Shown here: positions 48,100 to 59,441 of the stretch, piece after piece | How the letters are laid out: the number at the start of each line of letters is the position of its first letter | Position numbering within the stretch: position 1 is the first letter of the stretch | Assembly: GCF_963678635.1 (NCBI RefSeq) | Contig: NC_087063.1 | Coordinates: 414,287 to 474,286, forward strand | Direction: 5' to 3' | DNA from: Symsagittifera roscoffensis | Taxonomy: Eukaryota > Xenacoelomorpha > Acoela > Convolutidae | Length of the DNA: 60,000 nucleotides | The notes under the pieces: model-generated | The model's input: the letters and a program-made list of their open reading frames with translations, nothing else | The model's database searches: none | What the model was told of the DNA's origin: nothing | Position numbers and translations under genes: made by a program

Positions 48100-48939
48100 C
48101 AGCACTCTTTAGTTTAATCAGCCCAGCATGTTCCGACCGCGTTAATTTATGTTGTAAAAATTGAGATAAAGAATTCAGACGATTTGTTTTTATTTGGAAT
48201 GAATTTAAAAAAAGATCGAACTTAGATAACAATAGGTGAAATATCATTGAAAAAAAAATCCTTCAAAAATGAATTGAAATTGAGTTGAAGTGATTTATTC
48301 ACACATTATGTCCGACCGGCCGCTCAAAACAAGTCTGAAAACGACGCTGAGAAAACTGGTTTGAGTTGTTGAAGAATCCGAATCAGGAGTGAAGTGGTTA
48401 CTTTAAGCCAATAGACAGCGTGCTACCGCTCTTTGAGGCACTGGGTCTTCGTGACCAAGAAATCAACCCTTGGCGAGGGGTCGGATCGTCCTAAAAATTC
48501 TGATTTAATTGTCTGAAAACTTCTCATTCTAATTGATGATGTAAGAAATAAATTTATCGTTGATAGTTTATTTCAGAATGTATCTTTGAAATGATAACAG
48601 TTGGCTCCTAGTTCTCGGATCTTTTTAATTATTTTAAAGGCAGAGATCTTAAGGCATGGGAACATGGGCATTTTTGTTGTCATTGGAGTTTGTGGCATGG
48701 GATGTTTTGACGGGGTGTCTCTTTTTCCTCAAGCCATTGACTTGAACGATACAAACACTTCTAATTTTTATTGCGCACAGTACAAACAATTAGAATAAGT
48801 TGAGCTTAATGTCAGAATGAGCTGCCATAAATTTTGCATATCCAACTGTTCATTTATGAATGATATCGCAGTATGTTTTCTTGTGTAATATCTGGGGGAG
48901 TTTTCAGACAAGGTATAGCTAGCTTCTTCATTTTGAAGC
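48100..48939. other. Upstream region of the SR-protein gene
   Basis: It should hold the promoter and 5' UTR of the plus-strand SR protein, and possibly the 5' end of the minus-strand V-ATPase e gene. A tRNA-like relic is readable on the minus strand at about 48408-48485 (GAGCGGTAGCACGC). No TATA box or other promoter element is convincing. Confidence 0.45.
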
Positions 48940-49142
48940 ATGTCGCGAGAGCCGACCTTGAGAGCCAAAGTGTTTGTGGGAGGACTGAAGGACCTCGGCA
49001 CTGAGAAGGAACTGAAGCAGATCTTCGAGAAGTTCGGAGAGGTCAAAGGCATCTGGATGGCCAGAAATCCACCCGGGTTTGCATTCGTGGACTACTTTGA
49101 CGAGAGAGACGCAAAAGACGCCTGTGAAGAATTAGATGGATC
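48940..49142 (+). CDS. SRSF3/SRSF7-like splicing factor, exon 1 (RRM)
   Basis: The exon encodes most of an RRM: RNP2 VFVGGL (residues 11-16) and RNP1 GFAFVDYF (46-53), preceded by the ARNPPGFAFV stretch that is diagnostic of the SRSF3/SRSF7/x16 group. ATG 48940 follows an in-frame stop region and fits the family start. The donor is TC|GTGAGT at 49142/49143. The protein binds exonic splicing enhancers and recruits the spliceosome in the nucleus. Exon 2 continues the RRM in frame. Confidence 0.92.
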
Positions 49143-49401
49143 GTGAGTCCAAATGACAGGTTTTTTTTAATGAATTCCGGTTGCAAATTTTTTACATGCG
49201 TGTGAGGATGGATTTACGTTACGAGAATCCAAATGCATATTTAGGACCTTTAGGAACCTTTTTCATCTCTCTTAGTTTTTTTGTACTCGACTATGATATT
49301 AGTTTATCCATGAAATTGACTCAATTGTGTCCGAAGTCCATTTGATCCGTTTTTTTTGTTTGAATATTTCTGTCATCAACTCGTTCGTTTATGTTTTGCA
49401 G

Positions 49402-49701
49402 CAAGTTGTTCGGTCTCCGAGTGTCAGTTGAAATGGCCAAAGGTCATGGTCACTCCAAACAAGGTGGTGGGGGCACCAGAGGTTACATGGGAGGGGGAGG
49501 TGGTGGGGGCAGATACGGAGGCACGATGGGCAGAGAGGGCTATGGACGAGGCGGAATGGGAATGGAAATGGGAGTGGGAGGGGGAGGGGGAGGATCTAGA
49601 AGGAGAGACTATGATTACAATGATGACAGTTTGTACAGAGATAGGAGTCCTGTGAGGTCTTCGAGAAGGTCACCGGACTACAGTCAAGGAAGTAGCAGAA
49701 G
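49402..49701 (+). CDS. SRSF3/SRSF7-like splicing factor, exon 2 (RRM end, Gly-rich hinge, RS start)
   Basis: The acceptor is TTTTGCAG at 49400-49401. The exon completes the RRM with KLFGLRVSVEMAKG, the counterpart of the family's RVRVEMS ending. A glycine/methionine-rich hinge of about 45 residues (GGGG runs, RYGG, GRGGMGMEMG) follows, then a short RS-type stretch with DRSPVRSSRRSP. No CCHC zinc knuckle is present, so it is closer to SRSF3/Rbp1 than SRSF7 in layout. The donor is AG|GTATGA at 49701/49702. The rest of the RS domain or tail is on unidentified downstream exon(s). Confidence 0.9.
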
Positions 49702-49756
49702 GTATGATAAAAACAACAAGCATATTTACTTTTCAGTTATTTACAATATTGTAAGC

Positions 49757-49945
49757 AGGGGCGGATCTAGGATTTTCTCGGGGAGGGAGAGGCGATTTTC
49801 AAAAAATTAGAAAATTTTGTGGACCTTTTTTTAGGTCGACCAATTTGATATATCTGAGCTATACCAAATCACTATAAACACCCTATTTTGACCAAATTTT
49901 CCGCTCCGTTAGCGAATTTTTGAAAAAAGTCTAAAAGAGCGTTTT
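49757..49945 (+). mobile_element. AGGGGCGGAT-family element, one end clear
   Basis: It begins AGGGGCGGATCTAGGATTTT and CTCG, the complement of the right end of the element at 58794-59134. The interior has AAACACCCTATTTTGACC and CCGCTCCGTTAGCG words, as in the copy at 16061. The right terminus is not clear, so the element is truncated or diverged. Confidence 0.7.
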
Positions 49946-50599
49946 AGGCATTTTTTGGTAAATTTTGACCAAAAAATCTCAAAATTAGTATATTTTGGCG
50001 CCGAAGATTTAGGTGTCACTGCACGGAGTTTGCGCGTAGATTGAGGCATTTTTTACTAAAATTCAAAAAATTTTCTATATCCTTTTATGTGCAACTAATT
50101 GTCTTTACGCTTGCGATTAGCAAGCGTGATCAGATAGGATTATAGATTTTTTCAAGGTAAAATCCAGTTTAAGAAAATAAATTGAATCAGTTGGCATATC
50201 TGTAATGATGGAATGCAGTTTTTTGAGCACGTCTGCTTTTTAAATTGACTTTCATTCGAATTTTTTGTTGCTTTCAAAACCACTCTTATTTTTTTCTTTT
50301 TTCACTGATCGTTTTCGTTTCTGTTGCTTTTTTCGGCATAAAGGGTTTCGGCTGATACTATATCTAATTATTTGCCTCATTACACTCGCAAAGCGAGTGT
50401 ATTATTGCGAACCTTCTTTTTTTTCCAATGCAAGTCGCAAATAAAAGTGCTCATTTGGTAGCTATTTTGGTATATTTCAATTTAATCATATTTAGGCCTA
50501 ATTAAGCATAAACAGTTTAATGGAATATGTTGCTGTTTTGTTTTTCGCTAGTGTTAGGCCCTATTTGAATAAACATGTATTATGAAAATGTATGGGATA

Positions 50600-51480
50600 T
50601 GTTCAATTTCAATTTTTCGCAAAAACTACTGAATCGATTTTCAAAAAATTGTTATCAATGGAAAGTGCGGCTGCTCTTCTATGTGTCTGCTTATTTCGCT
50701 AGTCTCTTTTCATTTTACTTCACGTTGTACAGCCTTCGAAATTTTCAGTAGGGGGATTTTTGCCATACTTCTTTTGATATTTTTTCAAATATTAAATGCA
50801 CAAATCAGAGGTGAAGGTTACAATCAAAAGAACAAATTAGCAGATATCCCCTGCTCAAACGGCTATAACCTAAATTCGATAAAAAAAAGTTATGGCCTCA
50901 AACACGCCCATTTTTTGACATTTTAGTTAATTTTTAAAACTTGTTTTTTTTTTCTCAAAAACTACCCTGCAAAATCGGAGATTTGGGGTTTAACCGAAAA
51001 ATAAAATCAGTGATGTGAGTCCTACTTGGGCAAGCGGATATGACATGAGCTTAGAGTATGGCCTTTGAAAATGTCCAATCTTTGAAATTTTGCCCGTTTT
51101 TTGGAAAGTTTTTTTTTCAAAAACTAACCTAACGAATGAACCAAAAATTAACATGGCGTTGGATTTTACCTGCGTAATTGCGTAATGGGTTTTATCTGTT
51201 TTTAATTAAAAAGCTGTTGTGGAGTTCGGAAAATTCCGTTTGTAATTCTTACCTTTTTCATAGAAATTTCGTCAGTCTTCTCGAAAACTACTAGTTAAAT
51301 CTGATATTAAGGACTCAATGTACAAAATCAGGATGCAGAAATCTTCAATCTAGAAATCATGGTGTCGAACGCAGAGGCTGTTCCCATGCTTTAGAAGAGA
51401 AAAGTTTATGGATGTAGAAAAGTTTGACCAATTTTCTGAATCACTCAGCTAAATCTGAGATAAAGACTTCAATTGAAAGA
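50600..51480. repeat. Degenerate tandem array, about 190-bp units
   Basis: The units share CAAAAACTAC-, AAATC.GAGAT- and AATTGAAAGA-like words followed by a GTTATGGCC-like word and a TTTTGACC/TTTTGCCC word. Relatives occur at 8930-9290 and 21290-22310. Confidence 0.55.
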
Positions 51481-51849
51481 GCGAGTAACAATTTTCTTCT
51501 TCAAATGAGCGCTTAATTCCAGCCATTAGTTGACTTGCAAGCTACCTTAGCGCAGATGCGAGGACTTGAGATTCCTAATCAACTGGTCGGATGTTCATAT
51601 CTGGAACATTTAAATAGTTTTGTTTTTTTTTGTCGAATTTTTGCTGCATAACTTGTCAGTTTGATGGAAAATGTAGCTGCTTTATTGGTGGCTAGTGTTA
51701 GCAGAATTGTACGTGGTCGTAAAGCAGATGTGAGAACGTGATACTACTATCTCAACAAAAATTTGGGCAAGGTGTTTTTTTATATTTTCCTTATTTCACT
51801 TTGTTTTGCCTGCTTAGAGCTCTCTTTTTTTGCATTTTCGTCGCTTGTT

Positions 51850-53250
51850 TTTGCGAAGCGCAGCTTTGCCTCTGTGTTAATTCGTCAAGTGAGTCGAAAA
51901 AAGTGATTTGTTCCAAACAAATAAAAATAAGGAAAACTCGATATCAGCAATTTTTTGAAAAGCGTAATTTAAACATGAGGTGGCCTTAACTAGCGATTTT
52001 TTACATGCAAAATTGTGTCTTTTTGTATTTGTCGCTACCTGAGCTGCTTTTGGTCGTTTTCTTGCAAGTGTTTGCAAAGCGCAGCTTCGCTTCTGTGTAA
52101 TTTTTTGTTTGAAGGGCCAAAATATTTTCTTATTGCATTTGTGCTTTCGAAGTGGGGGTATGAAAAACGGGAGTAATAGATTTTTTATGCAGCTCAAAAG
52201 TTCTTGCATTTTTTTGGGTCATGTGTCGTCTATCCAAGTATTATCTGATCAGTTACCGTTTGATGACGTTCTTAATCAATACTTATTTCACACTGGCAAT
52301 TGTGCTTCTCAGTTTCCTTCTTCAAAATCAACCACCTTCGAGACAAATATGAAAAATCCGATATTTTTCAATTTTTTATTCGAATCAGTTGCTTTTGTCG
52401 TATTATTTTTCGGCTAGCTGCCGTTCTATGACGTATCGCAAACGATGCAATGCTCTGTTTCGCCTCTGTATCCAAGATTTTGCCGATTACGAACCCTACT
52501 TTTTTCCAACCTAACTTGCAAATAAAACTGCCCCTCTTTGGTGGCCTTTTGGTAGCATATTACTGACATTTTAATAGCTTCTCACCTGCAATTTTTCAGC
52601 GAAGTTTCTTTGGATTCTGTTAGAGTCAGTCGCACAGTTGTTTGGGGCAAGTGGCAACACAACCTGGAACTTTTTCAGTTTTTCGACCAGCTGAAGCTAC
52701 TTGGCGCTGCTTTTTTCAGCTTGTGTTTGCGAAGTGCAGCTTCACCTCAGTGTAAAATTTTTTGAAGCGCAGCTCTGTGTAAAAATTTCAATTTTTTTAA
52801 ATTTCAATTTTGTCTTTGCATTATTTTTTATTGAGAAGAGACCAAAACCTACCGCCTCGTCTTTACAGCAGCAAGCTGGTGAGTGTTTTTTTTTTAAAAT
52901 GCGAATCCACTTTCTTCTTCCGATTCAACTAGCAAATATAAAAGAAAAGCTCATTTCTTGTAACTTTTGCTGCACTGTTCTGCCTTTTTATAGCATGCGT
53001 TCTCGGCTCAGTGGCAAGCGTTAAGGTTCTGTAAGAGTCAGTGATACAGATGTGTTGGGTATTTGGAATGGATGCTGAAGGTATGTGGTGCATTCAGTCG
53101 AATTTGATGCTCGAAGCCTGTGACTCCCATAGTGGATTTCTTTTCTAAACCCGTTTATATTTTTCAGTTAGTGCCTTTTTCCGCTTTTTTAAACCTTTTT
53201 AAAGCTACTTCTGGCGTTCTGTCGCTCGTCCTTGCAACTTCGCTCTGTGT
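51850..53250 (+). repeat. Cluster of GCGAAGC-type hairpin motifs
   Basis: Copies lie at about 51850-51880 (TTGCGAAGCGCAGC), 52068-52100, 52433-52475, 52725-52780 (two in tandem) and 53222-53250. Most end in CTCTGTGTAA or a close variant. Confidence 0.7.
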
Positions 53251-54188
53251 AAAATTTTTAGAATTAGAGTTTTTATTGCAATAATTAAGAGTAATGTACT
53301 CTTATATAGGTCTTGGGGACATTTTTGTTTTTTTTTTTCAGGAAAAAATTCATAAAATTTGTTCACGCTCATATTTGATTTTTTTGCGGTTTGACTTGTA
53401 ATTTCTTTTCAAGTTCAGTGCATTTCCATTGCTAAAAGGAAGACAAACTTCACTATCGAACAGCAAAAGTGTGAAGGTCAAGAAAAAAGATCGACTTCTT
53501 TTTTCGAAAACGGAAATTAATTATTGGTTTATTTTTATCAAAAAATATAAATTGTTCTACAAATTCAAAGAGTTTTCAAAGAGCGTTCTACAAATTGAAG
53601 TCAGTTTTAATTTCAGTTTCCTTGTGTTTTTACTCTTTTCCAACTGTCAGTTGGCTATGTTTTGAAAAACTGATAAATATGCCATTACTACGGCAAACAA
53701 AATACGTTCTTCACAAATATCTCGATAACTTGGTTTGAGTGTGTCCACTTAGTTTTATGAATCATAAGGGGGTAGAGAATGGTTGCTGTTTTGCTGTTAT
53801 ATTTTGCTGTTATTTACTGAATAGTTTGATGGGGCCCGCAGGTGTAAAAATCGACAGTAAAATGTTACACTCAAAATAGAATTCACAAGTAGAATGATGT
53901 AGCAAATCAGCTGAACGATTGTGCTGAAAATTGAAATACTCAGTTTTTCTTTGTGGAATTGCTCTTTTGTAGGCGTCTACTATTGCGTTTAAGCTTAGCA
54001 GTATGAAAAATGGTAAATAATTTGTTGAACTAGGTAGCAGCTTTGACTGTCATAACCACCCTCTCCAACCATTTAAATATCAGAAAGCATAAAATTACAT
54101 AACAATTGGGCCACTATATTCGACATATCCGAATTCTAGATACACGCCATATCTTGGCTTATTTGCGATAGAATAAATTTTTAAACAT

Positions 54189-54390
54189 TCAGTGAAACAA
54201 TTTGCAATATTGTGGAATAACTGTATAACTGCATGCTCTTTCAGACCCTTCTGATGAACCACGTAGTTGCGAGTGTTCCGACTGGTCGGAAGGAATTAGT
54301 GTATCCATGATGGAATCTCCATTACTTCGTCTCTGCTTTCTTATTGTCTGGTCTGTGTCCCGCGTTATGCTAGTGTTAAAGATGGAACAG
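54189..54390 (-). other. Possible minus-strand exon (unassigned)
   Basis: The frame from 54390 after an acceptor-like CCAACTATTGCAG is open to a stop at 54189. It reads hydrophilic, non-repetitive protein (IRKQRRSNGDSIMDTLIP, then SDQSEHSQLRGSSEG). A weak donor (GG|GTCTGA) lies at 54247/54246. It has no family resemblance. On the opposite strand a good acceptor (CTCTTTCAG at 54244) opens a possible terminal SR-protein exon, so only one reading can be right, or neither. Confidence 0.3.
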
Positions 54391-55318
54391 CTGCAATAGT
54401 TGGCTTGATTAGTTGTTGGCCGCAATAAGTGGCATTGTTCTGAATACATAGTCTATAAACGCAACGCATTACTCCACTTCTGTACCTTCAATGACAAAAC
54501 CACCTTATGCCATTTTGTCCCAACTTGACTTTTTGAGCTTGCTCTACTTGATTCGACTCTGCATTTATGATGTTTTCATGCCTCAGTGGTTTCTAAATAT
54601 CTACATCTGATAAACCTCCGATTATCAAAAACGGTCGTACTGAGTTTCGGGCAAATATAATTTGCAATCAGCATGATTCTCATTGCGCCTGTTTTTGTGA
54701 TTTTCCTATAAGTAGATTTGAAAATCATCTGAAAAGTCACAGCGTATTAAACATCTGCTTTTAAATGTCCGAAAAATTTATCACTGATTGATTGACTATT
54801 TCACCTGGTCTTATGGCGGGCGTTTCTTGTGATTCGAAGTGTCGAATTGAAAATCAACATTCATAAATCCACACTAAGTTTCAAAAATCTACTATTCATG
54901 ATTTGCCATCATTTAATTATCCACGAATGTTGAGGCTGCTGAGTTTTGAGCTAAAGCACAGCGAGTTCTTCGAATAAAGCCTGTAGGAATTTCCAACTAT
55001 TTTCATGTAAGATCGGATGGGCCTCTAATAGTTGCAGCGTCAATAACACAAGTTGAATTCTCAGCATTCTCTTTAGTTGCGAAAACCTCTCTTCTCGAAA
55101 TTTAATTTCTGCTCCTCCAATTATTAATCACACCTGCTTCTGTAAGTTGATTTTTCAAATTATGTATTAAAATTGCGTAATTAGTAACTTTTATGAGTGA
55201 ACAGACAAAATTTAATGGGCTGTCGAACAAAATGAATAGAAAATTTTCAAGCTTGAAACTAAGTTGCAGCTATGTTTAAGTCCTGTGGGAAGGAAATTAT
55301 TCGTTCGCATTCCGATTC

Positions 55319-55330
55319 GTTTTATTTTTA
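55319..55330 (-). terminator. AATAAA poly(A) signal region
   Basis: On the minus strand AATAAA occurs about 95 bases after the TAA at 55424, within AAAAATAAAACG. The spacing suits a short 3' UTR for the exon at 55424-55519. Confidence 0.5.
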
Positions 55331-55423
55331 CTTTCAATTTAGAATTACATTAAAATTACATTATGAAAAGCATCCTTTGTGACGAAAAAAGTGATGGGTT
55401 TAGGATTATTAATTTACAAATGT

Positions 55424-55519
55424 TTAAGGAGAAACAACAGCGAGCGGGACCAAGGTTACAGGTGAAACAGAATGTCCACCGACTATAGACGAGAACCAGG
55501 AGAAGCCCTTCAAAATGCC
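55424..55519 (-). CDS. Terminal coding exon of an unrecognised gene
   Basis: A strong acceptor with an ACTAAC branch-like site and a pyrimidine tract (ACTAACTTTCCTCACTCAG) precedes 31 codons and TAA. The peptide starts GILKGFSWFSSIVGG and ends LVPLAVVSP, moderately hydrophobic. The preceding 63-bp intron has donor GAG|GTATAA, and the upstream mini-exon is open only in the frame that joins this one. I do not recognise the family. It lies on the minus strand between the SR-protein gene and the proteasome activator. Confidence 0.55.
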   Translation of the reverse strand, partial: GILKGFSWFSSIVGGHSVSPVTLVPLAVVSP

Positions 55520-55582
55520 CTGAGTGAGGAAAGTTAGTTCTCTCTCTAAAACAATTACGTCTTCTTAAATTATTTTTTATAC

Positions 55583-55617
55583 CTCGATCCAATCAAGTCT
55601 GCACTTCACTTCGTACT
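55583..55617 (-). CDS. Penultimate mini-exon of the same unrecognised gene
   Basis: It encodes YEVKCRLDWIE in the only frame without a stop and ends in phase 0 at GAG|GTATAA, matching the phase-0 start of the terminal exon. The upstream acceptor is uncertain (CCAG or CCAGAG near 55618) and lacks a good pyrimidine tract. Further exons to the right were not found. Confidence 0.4.
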
Positions 55618-55979
55618 CTGGTCAACCTCCATTACTAACTGATCTGATCTAGTCCTTTGAGATGGTAAATCAACAAACGTGCAATTTTCATCCTTGATTT
55701 AGTTGCTGAGAAAGTATTGCTCACTACTTGCTATTAATATTCTGTGTTTTTGATAATTGAATTAAGTTTTATAAATTGCGTTTTATTGTTCCGACCACTC
55801 TCGGAAGAGTGGAAGAACCTATGGCCTTGTTTTTCCCATTCGATACCAGTTACCTTAAAGGAGGGTCGAGCTAGCGTAGTGTTCTTTGAGTGAAAAATCA
55901 AACAAGTTAATCCTCTCGATTTCGATTTGGGTTCTTAGAAGATATTTTTATAGAGAAAGCCTTCCGTCTATACTTTTTG

Positions 55980-56620
55980 TTGTAGGTCTGAGCAATAAAG
56001 GCTTATTCAATAAAATTGCTGGTTAGAATATTAAATAGTAAAGAAGCAACTGATGTTAGTAAAAGCTTTTTTTATGTTAGCTATTTCATCAAATGGCTCA
56101 AGCAATATAGTTTCAGTTAATCATTATATCTATGTACTTTGAGTGCTTTACAAACAAAACAAAATTCATGCTTTTAATGCCAATGACAATACATCTTTGA
56201 GTAAGAGCGTTTGAAAAGAGGTATAAATATCAAAATACGACAGAGAGAAAGAAATTGAATCTTGAAAAAAAGAAGAAAATTAATTCAATGAAAAAGAAAT
56301 TACTTTAAATACTCCATCGGTTAGAAAATAATCAAGAAGAGAGTTTTAATTTTCTTCTGTGTCAGTGTGGCTAAGTATAATTAACTTTGATTGAAAGAAC
56401 GGAAGCTTCTTTTATTCAGAGCGTTTTTTATCAAAGAAGTTAAAAAAGGTAAAGTTATTATTCGTTGAAATGATCTCATACGTAAGTAAACACGCAATAA
56501 TGTTCCGTTCCGTTTCTTTCAAAATAATGATCAATGAAGTTTAAAATTGATTAGTTTGTTTTTGTCGAGCAGTGCTTTGTTTTTCCCCATTTTTTGCGAA
56601 TCGTTTAAGTAGTTGGACTG
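55980..56620. repeat. Diverged repeat, copy 1 (partner 58084-59370)
   Basis: Shared landmarks with the partner are GTAGGTCTGAG(C/A)(A/G)ATAAAGGCTTA; a TCA(T/C)CAAATGGCT word; the CCAATGACAA word before (A/C)CA(T/C)CTTT; and a final stretch TTTTTGTCGAGCAGTGCTTTG / TTTCTTTGTCGAGCAGTACT. Both copies have the same orientation. Confidence 0.7.
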
Positions 56621-57004
56621 TGCTGCAAGGGACATACTGTAGTCAAAACGAACTGTGACCACTCTTGTGTTCAAAAGCGAGGGCAATGTTATATTACAGA
56701 TTTCTTTTCTCACCCAATTTTTGTGAAATAGTATTCATCTACCTATCTATATCAATTTTGCATGTTTAACGAAAGAATTTTTTTGCACGTTTTTAGCTAT
56801 ATCGCATATTGCTATGCTTAAGAAATTTTTTCGATTTTATAGTTTATGAACGCTAGGCTTATTGAAAGGGTCAATTGTAAGGCTCTAGTTTTGAGGGCAG
56901 CGCAGTGTAGTGTAATGTAAAGGGTGGATTCATCCATATATTTATGATGTAACTGGCATTTTTTTTTCGTTTCAGCGTTTTTTTCAACAGATTTAAAATT
57001 AGGT

Positions 57005-57445
57005 ACACTATGGTGGGGTAATTTCAGGGTTGTAGCAGGGGGTTGCAAATTTGTCCTACAAATATGAATACTCAAATTTTTTTAGGTTCCGAAATATGTC
57101 GTTTGTTATGATTGTTTCCAAAAATTTTCAAAAACTTAGATTTCAAAAGCGTCACTAAAATGAAAACATCAACCCTATAGTGGGGTGCTGTCGGGGTGGT
57201 CTCCGTAGTTGCAAATCTTGCCTCTAAATATGCCTCCTGCTCGAATCCTTTTGCTTTCCGAGATATGACGTGTTTTTATGTTTTTTCTTTGATTTTTAAA
57301 AAAAAATTTAGATTTAAAAAAGTTGACAAGAAATTTCGAAACCTAAAGTGAGGGTTATGTCAGAGGTTTCAAATCTTGCCTCCTAATATGCCTGCAGAAA
57401 CCTTTTTAGTTTCCGAGATACGACATTTTTAGTGTTTTTTTTTTG
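57005..57445. repeat. Three diverged tandem units of about 170 bp
   Basis: Units starting near 57010, 57180 and 57350 each contain a TGGGGT- or GAGGGT-like start, then TTGCAAAT(T/C)TTG or TTTCAAATCTTGCC, then AATATG, then TT(T/C)CGA(A/G)ATA(T/C)G.CG. The overall pattern resembles the 190-bp arrays elsewhere in the window. Confidence 0.7.
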
Positions 57446-57469
57446 AAAAAAAATTTTTGGGTTGAAAGG

Positions 57470-57740
57470 CCATCAACCCATCTGGCCTTTCAACCAACTA
57501 GTCATCCGTCCATCTAGCCAACCATGCATCCAACCAGTCAGTCTTTGATCCAGCCGTCACTCGATCCATTCATCCCTCCAACCGACTAGCCATCCATCTA
57601 GACTGCCATCCATGCATCCATCTGGCTATCCATCGTGCCTTCATTCAATCGTCAAGCCAATGATTCAAACATCCATTGATCCATTACATCCACTGTCCAG
57701 CCATCCTTAGAACCAGCTAAACATTCATCCATCTGTTCTA
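57470..57740. repeat. Degenerate CCATC/CATCCA tetranucleotide-type satellite
   Basis: About 270 bp is dominated by CCATC, CATCC, CCAAC and CCAGC words with no strict period. It is a decayed CATC microsatellite. Confidence 0.85.
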
Positions 57741-57879
57741 TTTTCTGGTACAGATGAACGTTCTCATTTTTCAGGAGCAGCTAGAGCTGCAGAGGGCTTG
57801 CTAGTTGTGGTGAAAACTTCTGCTGCATAGCATTGGCAAGTGAATAGCGCATAGTTTTTATAAATTTCATGTGCACATA

Positions 57880-57950
57880 ATAGATACGGGAGGACGCTAG
57901 ACTCCTAGAGTTCAGGTCGGAGGTTCAATTCCGGCAAAGATTTTTAATTT
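57880..57950 (+). repeat. tRNA-like SINE relic
   Basis: A GGAGGTTCAATTCCGG B-box-like word lies at about 57930-57945, preceded by GACGCTAGACTCCTAGAG. The stems of a true tRNA do not form. Confidence 0.5.
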
Positions 57951-58582
57951 TCCACAGATTATTTTTCACATACTCATTTTATATTTGTTTTATTTTTGGA
58001 GCTCTTTAAGCCGTTTTTGTTCAAGAAGTGCAGCTTCGCCTCAGTTTTATTTTGGAGGCAACTTTTTTGAAGCTGTTTTTTTTTGTCGTAGGTCTGAGAG
58101 ATAAAGGCTTAATGAATAAAACTGTTGTTAGAATATGAAATTTTTAAAGCTATCGTTGCTGGTAGCAGCTCGTGTTTCTTGTTTTCGTCCTTCTCTTTAT
58201 AGCTATCTCACCAAATGGCTGTCAAAAATTAGTTTCATTTAATCATTTATTTTGAGCACTTGACAAACAAGACAAAATTCAAACTGTTAATACCAATGAC
58301 AACACACCTTTCCTCTAAGAGCATTTGAAAAGAAAGTATGATTAAGTTTCAATGACAGAACGGAGTATTTTTATACAAGTCATTTATAACAAGAAAAAAT
58401 TGTAAAATGTGCACGCTCAATTTCGTTTTTTTTTTGCACTTCAAGAGCTTATTTTTTGCACTTCAAGAGCTTAGCGGCGAGATTACTTATTCAGCTAAAC
58501 ACGAAAGTATCCGTCAATTACTGGGTACTAGTTTACTTGTTTGGTCACTTAACAAAACTAGTTAAGATGGTTGGTCCCGCCT

Positions 58583-58668
58583 ATTTTCTGAAAAACAAAA
58601 GCCAACACGGGATTCAAACCTACGTTTGGGGTCTGTAACCGGATTCGTACTCGCTAGACTAGCCAGAC
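58583..58668 (-). repeat. tRNA-like SINE relic
   Basis: On the minus strand it has GGGTCTGGCTAGTCTAGCG (A-box-like) and GGTTTGAATCCC (B-box). The acceptor ends do not pair, so it is not a functional tRNA gene. Confidence 0.55.
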
Positions 58669-58793
58669 CCGTTTCGGCAGCAGCGTAGAGAAATTAAGAT
58701 GCTTAATGTTTGAGTTAAGGAAATACTGTACCTCTATTCGTATTAGGGACTACAGCAATTTTGAGGGACGAAACAAGTAAACTAGAACCAATC

Positions 58794-59134
58794 AGGGGCG
58801 GATTTAGCGGGGGGGGGGTATGGGCGGACGTCCCTCCTTCTCAGGGAATCGACCCCCTGCCGACCCAAAGGGTCCCCCCTTTGGTACTTTTTAGGAAATC
58901 CATTTTTGACCTACAGATACTAAAATTTTCCAAAAAGTGCCCTAAAACGGCTTTTTTTACCTGTTTTTTCAAAAATTTGCCTGCGGCGCGGAAAATTTGG
59001 CCAAAAAACCGTCTTTTTAGTGTTCTAGGAGAGCTCGGGAAATCTATTTGGTCGACTAAAAAAAAGGTCGTCAAAATTTTCGAAATTTTTTTGAAAATCC
59101 GGCCGCCCCTCGAGAAAATCCTAGACCCGCCCCT
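58794..59134. mobile_element. Complete AGGGGCGGAT-family inverted-repeat element (341 bp)
   Basis: It starts AGGGGCGGATTTAG and ends CTAGACCCGCCCCT, inverted repeats of about 14 bp. A subterminal CTCGAGAAAATC word matches the start of the copy at 49757 in reverse. It is non-autonomous: the ORFs across it have no transposase features. The 12162, 16061 and 49757 copies are relatives. Confidence 0.78.
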
Positions 59135-59441
59135 GGTACCAAGTATTGCTCGGTTGCTTTGTGGCCGTTACCGATTTTTTTTTTGCTTTATCGGTGGAAG
59201 AGTTTATTTAAGAGTCATTTATTGGAGAGTAGTTCGTTGCAATGGTCTCATATGCAAGTAATCACCCAATTGTGTTACGCTCCTTTCAATGAAAATGTTT
59301 CTTTGTCGAGCAGTACTTTGCTTTTCCCCAATTTTGGAATAATGAAAGTAGTTGGATTGCGCTGCTTGCTCACCAACTGGACAATATTTTTTCAGAAACA
59401 TTACCAAATGTCAAGTTTGAAATAATTTAGTTGCCTTTCAG

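Larger units (their letters stand above)
49702..54188. other. Probable SR-protein intron, repeat-rich
   Basis: It carries an AGGGGCGGAT-family copy from 49757, degenerate roughly 190-bp array units (50600-51480), five hairpin-motif copies (51850-53250) and a diverged copy (53335-53670) of 35520-35960. No RS-rich exon was found. A short possible exon ending CAGCAAGCTG|GTGAGT near 52879 has no supporting frame. Confidence 0.5.
58084..59370. repeat. Diverged repeat, copy 2, interrupted by insertions
   Basis: This is the partner of 55980-56620. The shared sequence stops near 58370 and resumes near 59225. The extra roughly 850 bp holds a tRNA-like relic on the minus strand (58583-58668) and the AGGGGCGGAT element (58794-59134), which therefore inserted after the duplication. 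Confidence 0.65.

Noticed and set aside
49391-49810. Continuation of the SR-protein exon past 49701 to the ORF stop
   Set aside because: A good donor AG|GTATGA lies at the point where Arg/Ser-type sequence ends, and the extension runs into an AGGGGCGGAT-family repeat.
58761-59261. 166-codon plus ORF as a gene
   Set aside because: It is created by reading through the AGGGGCGGAT inverted-repeat element and its flanks.
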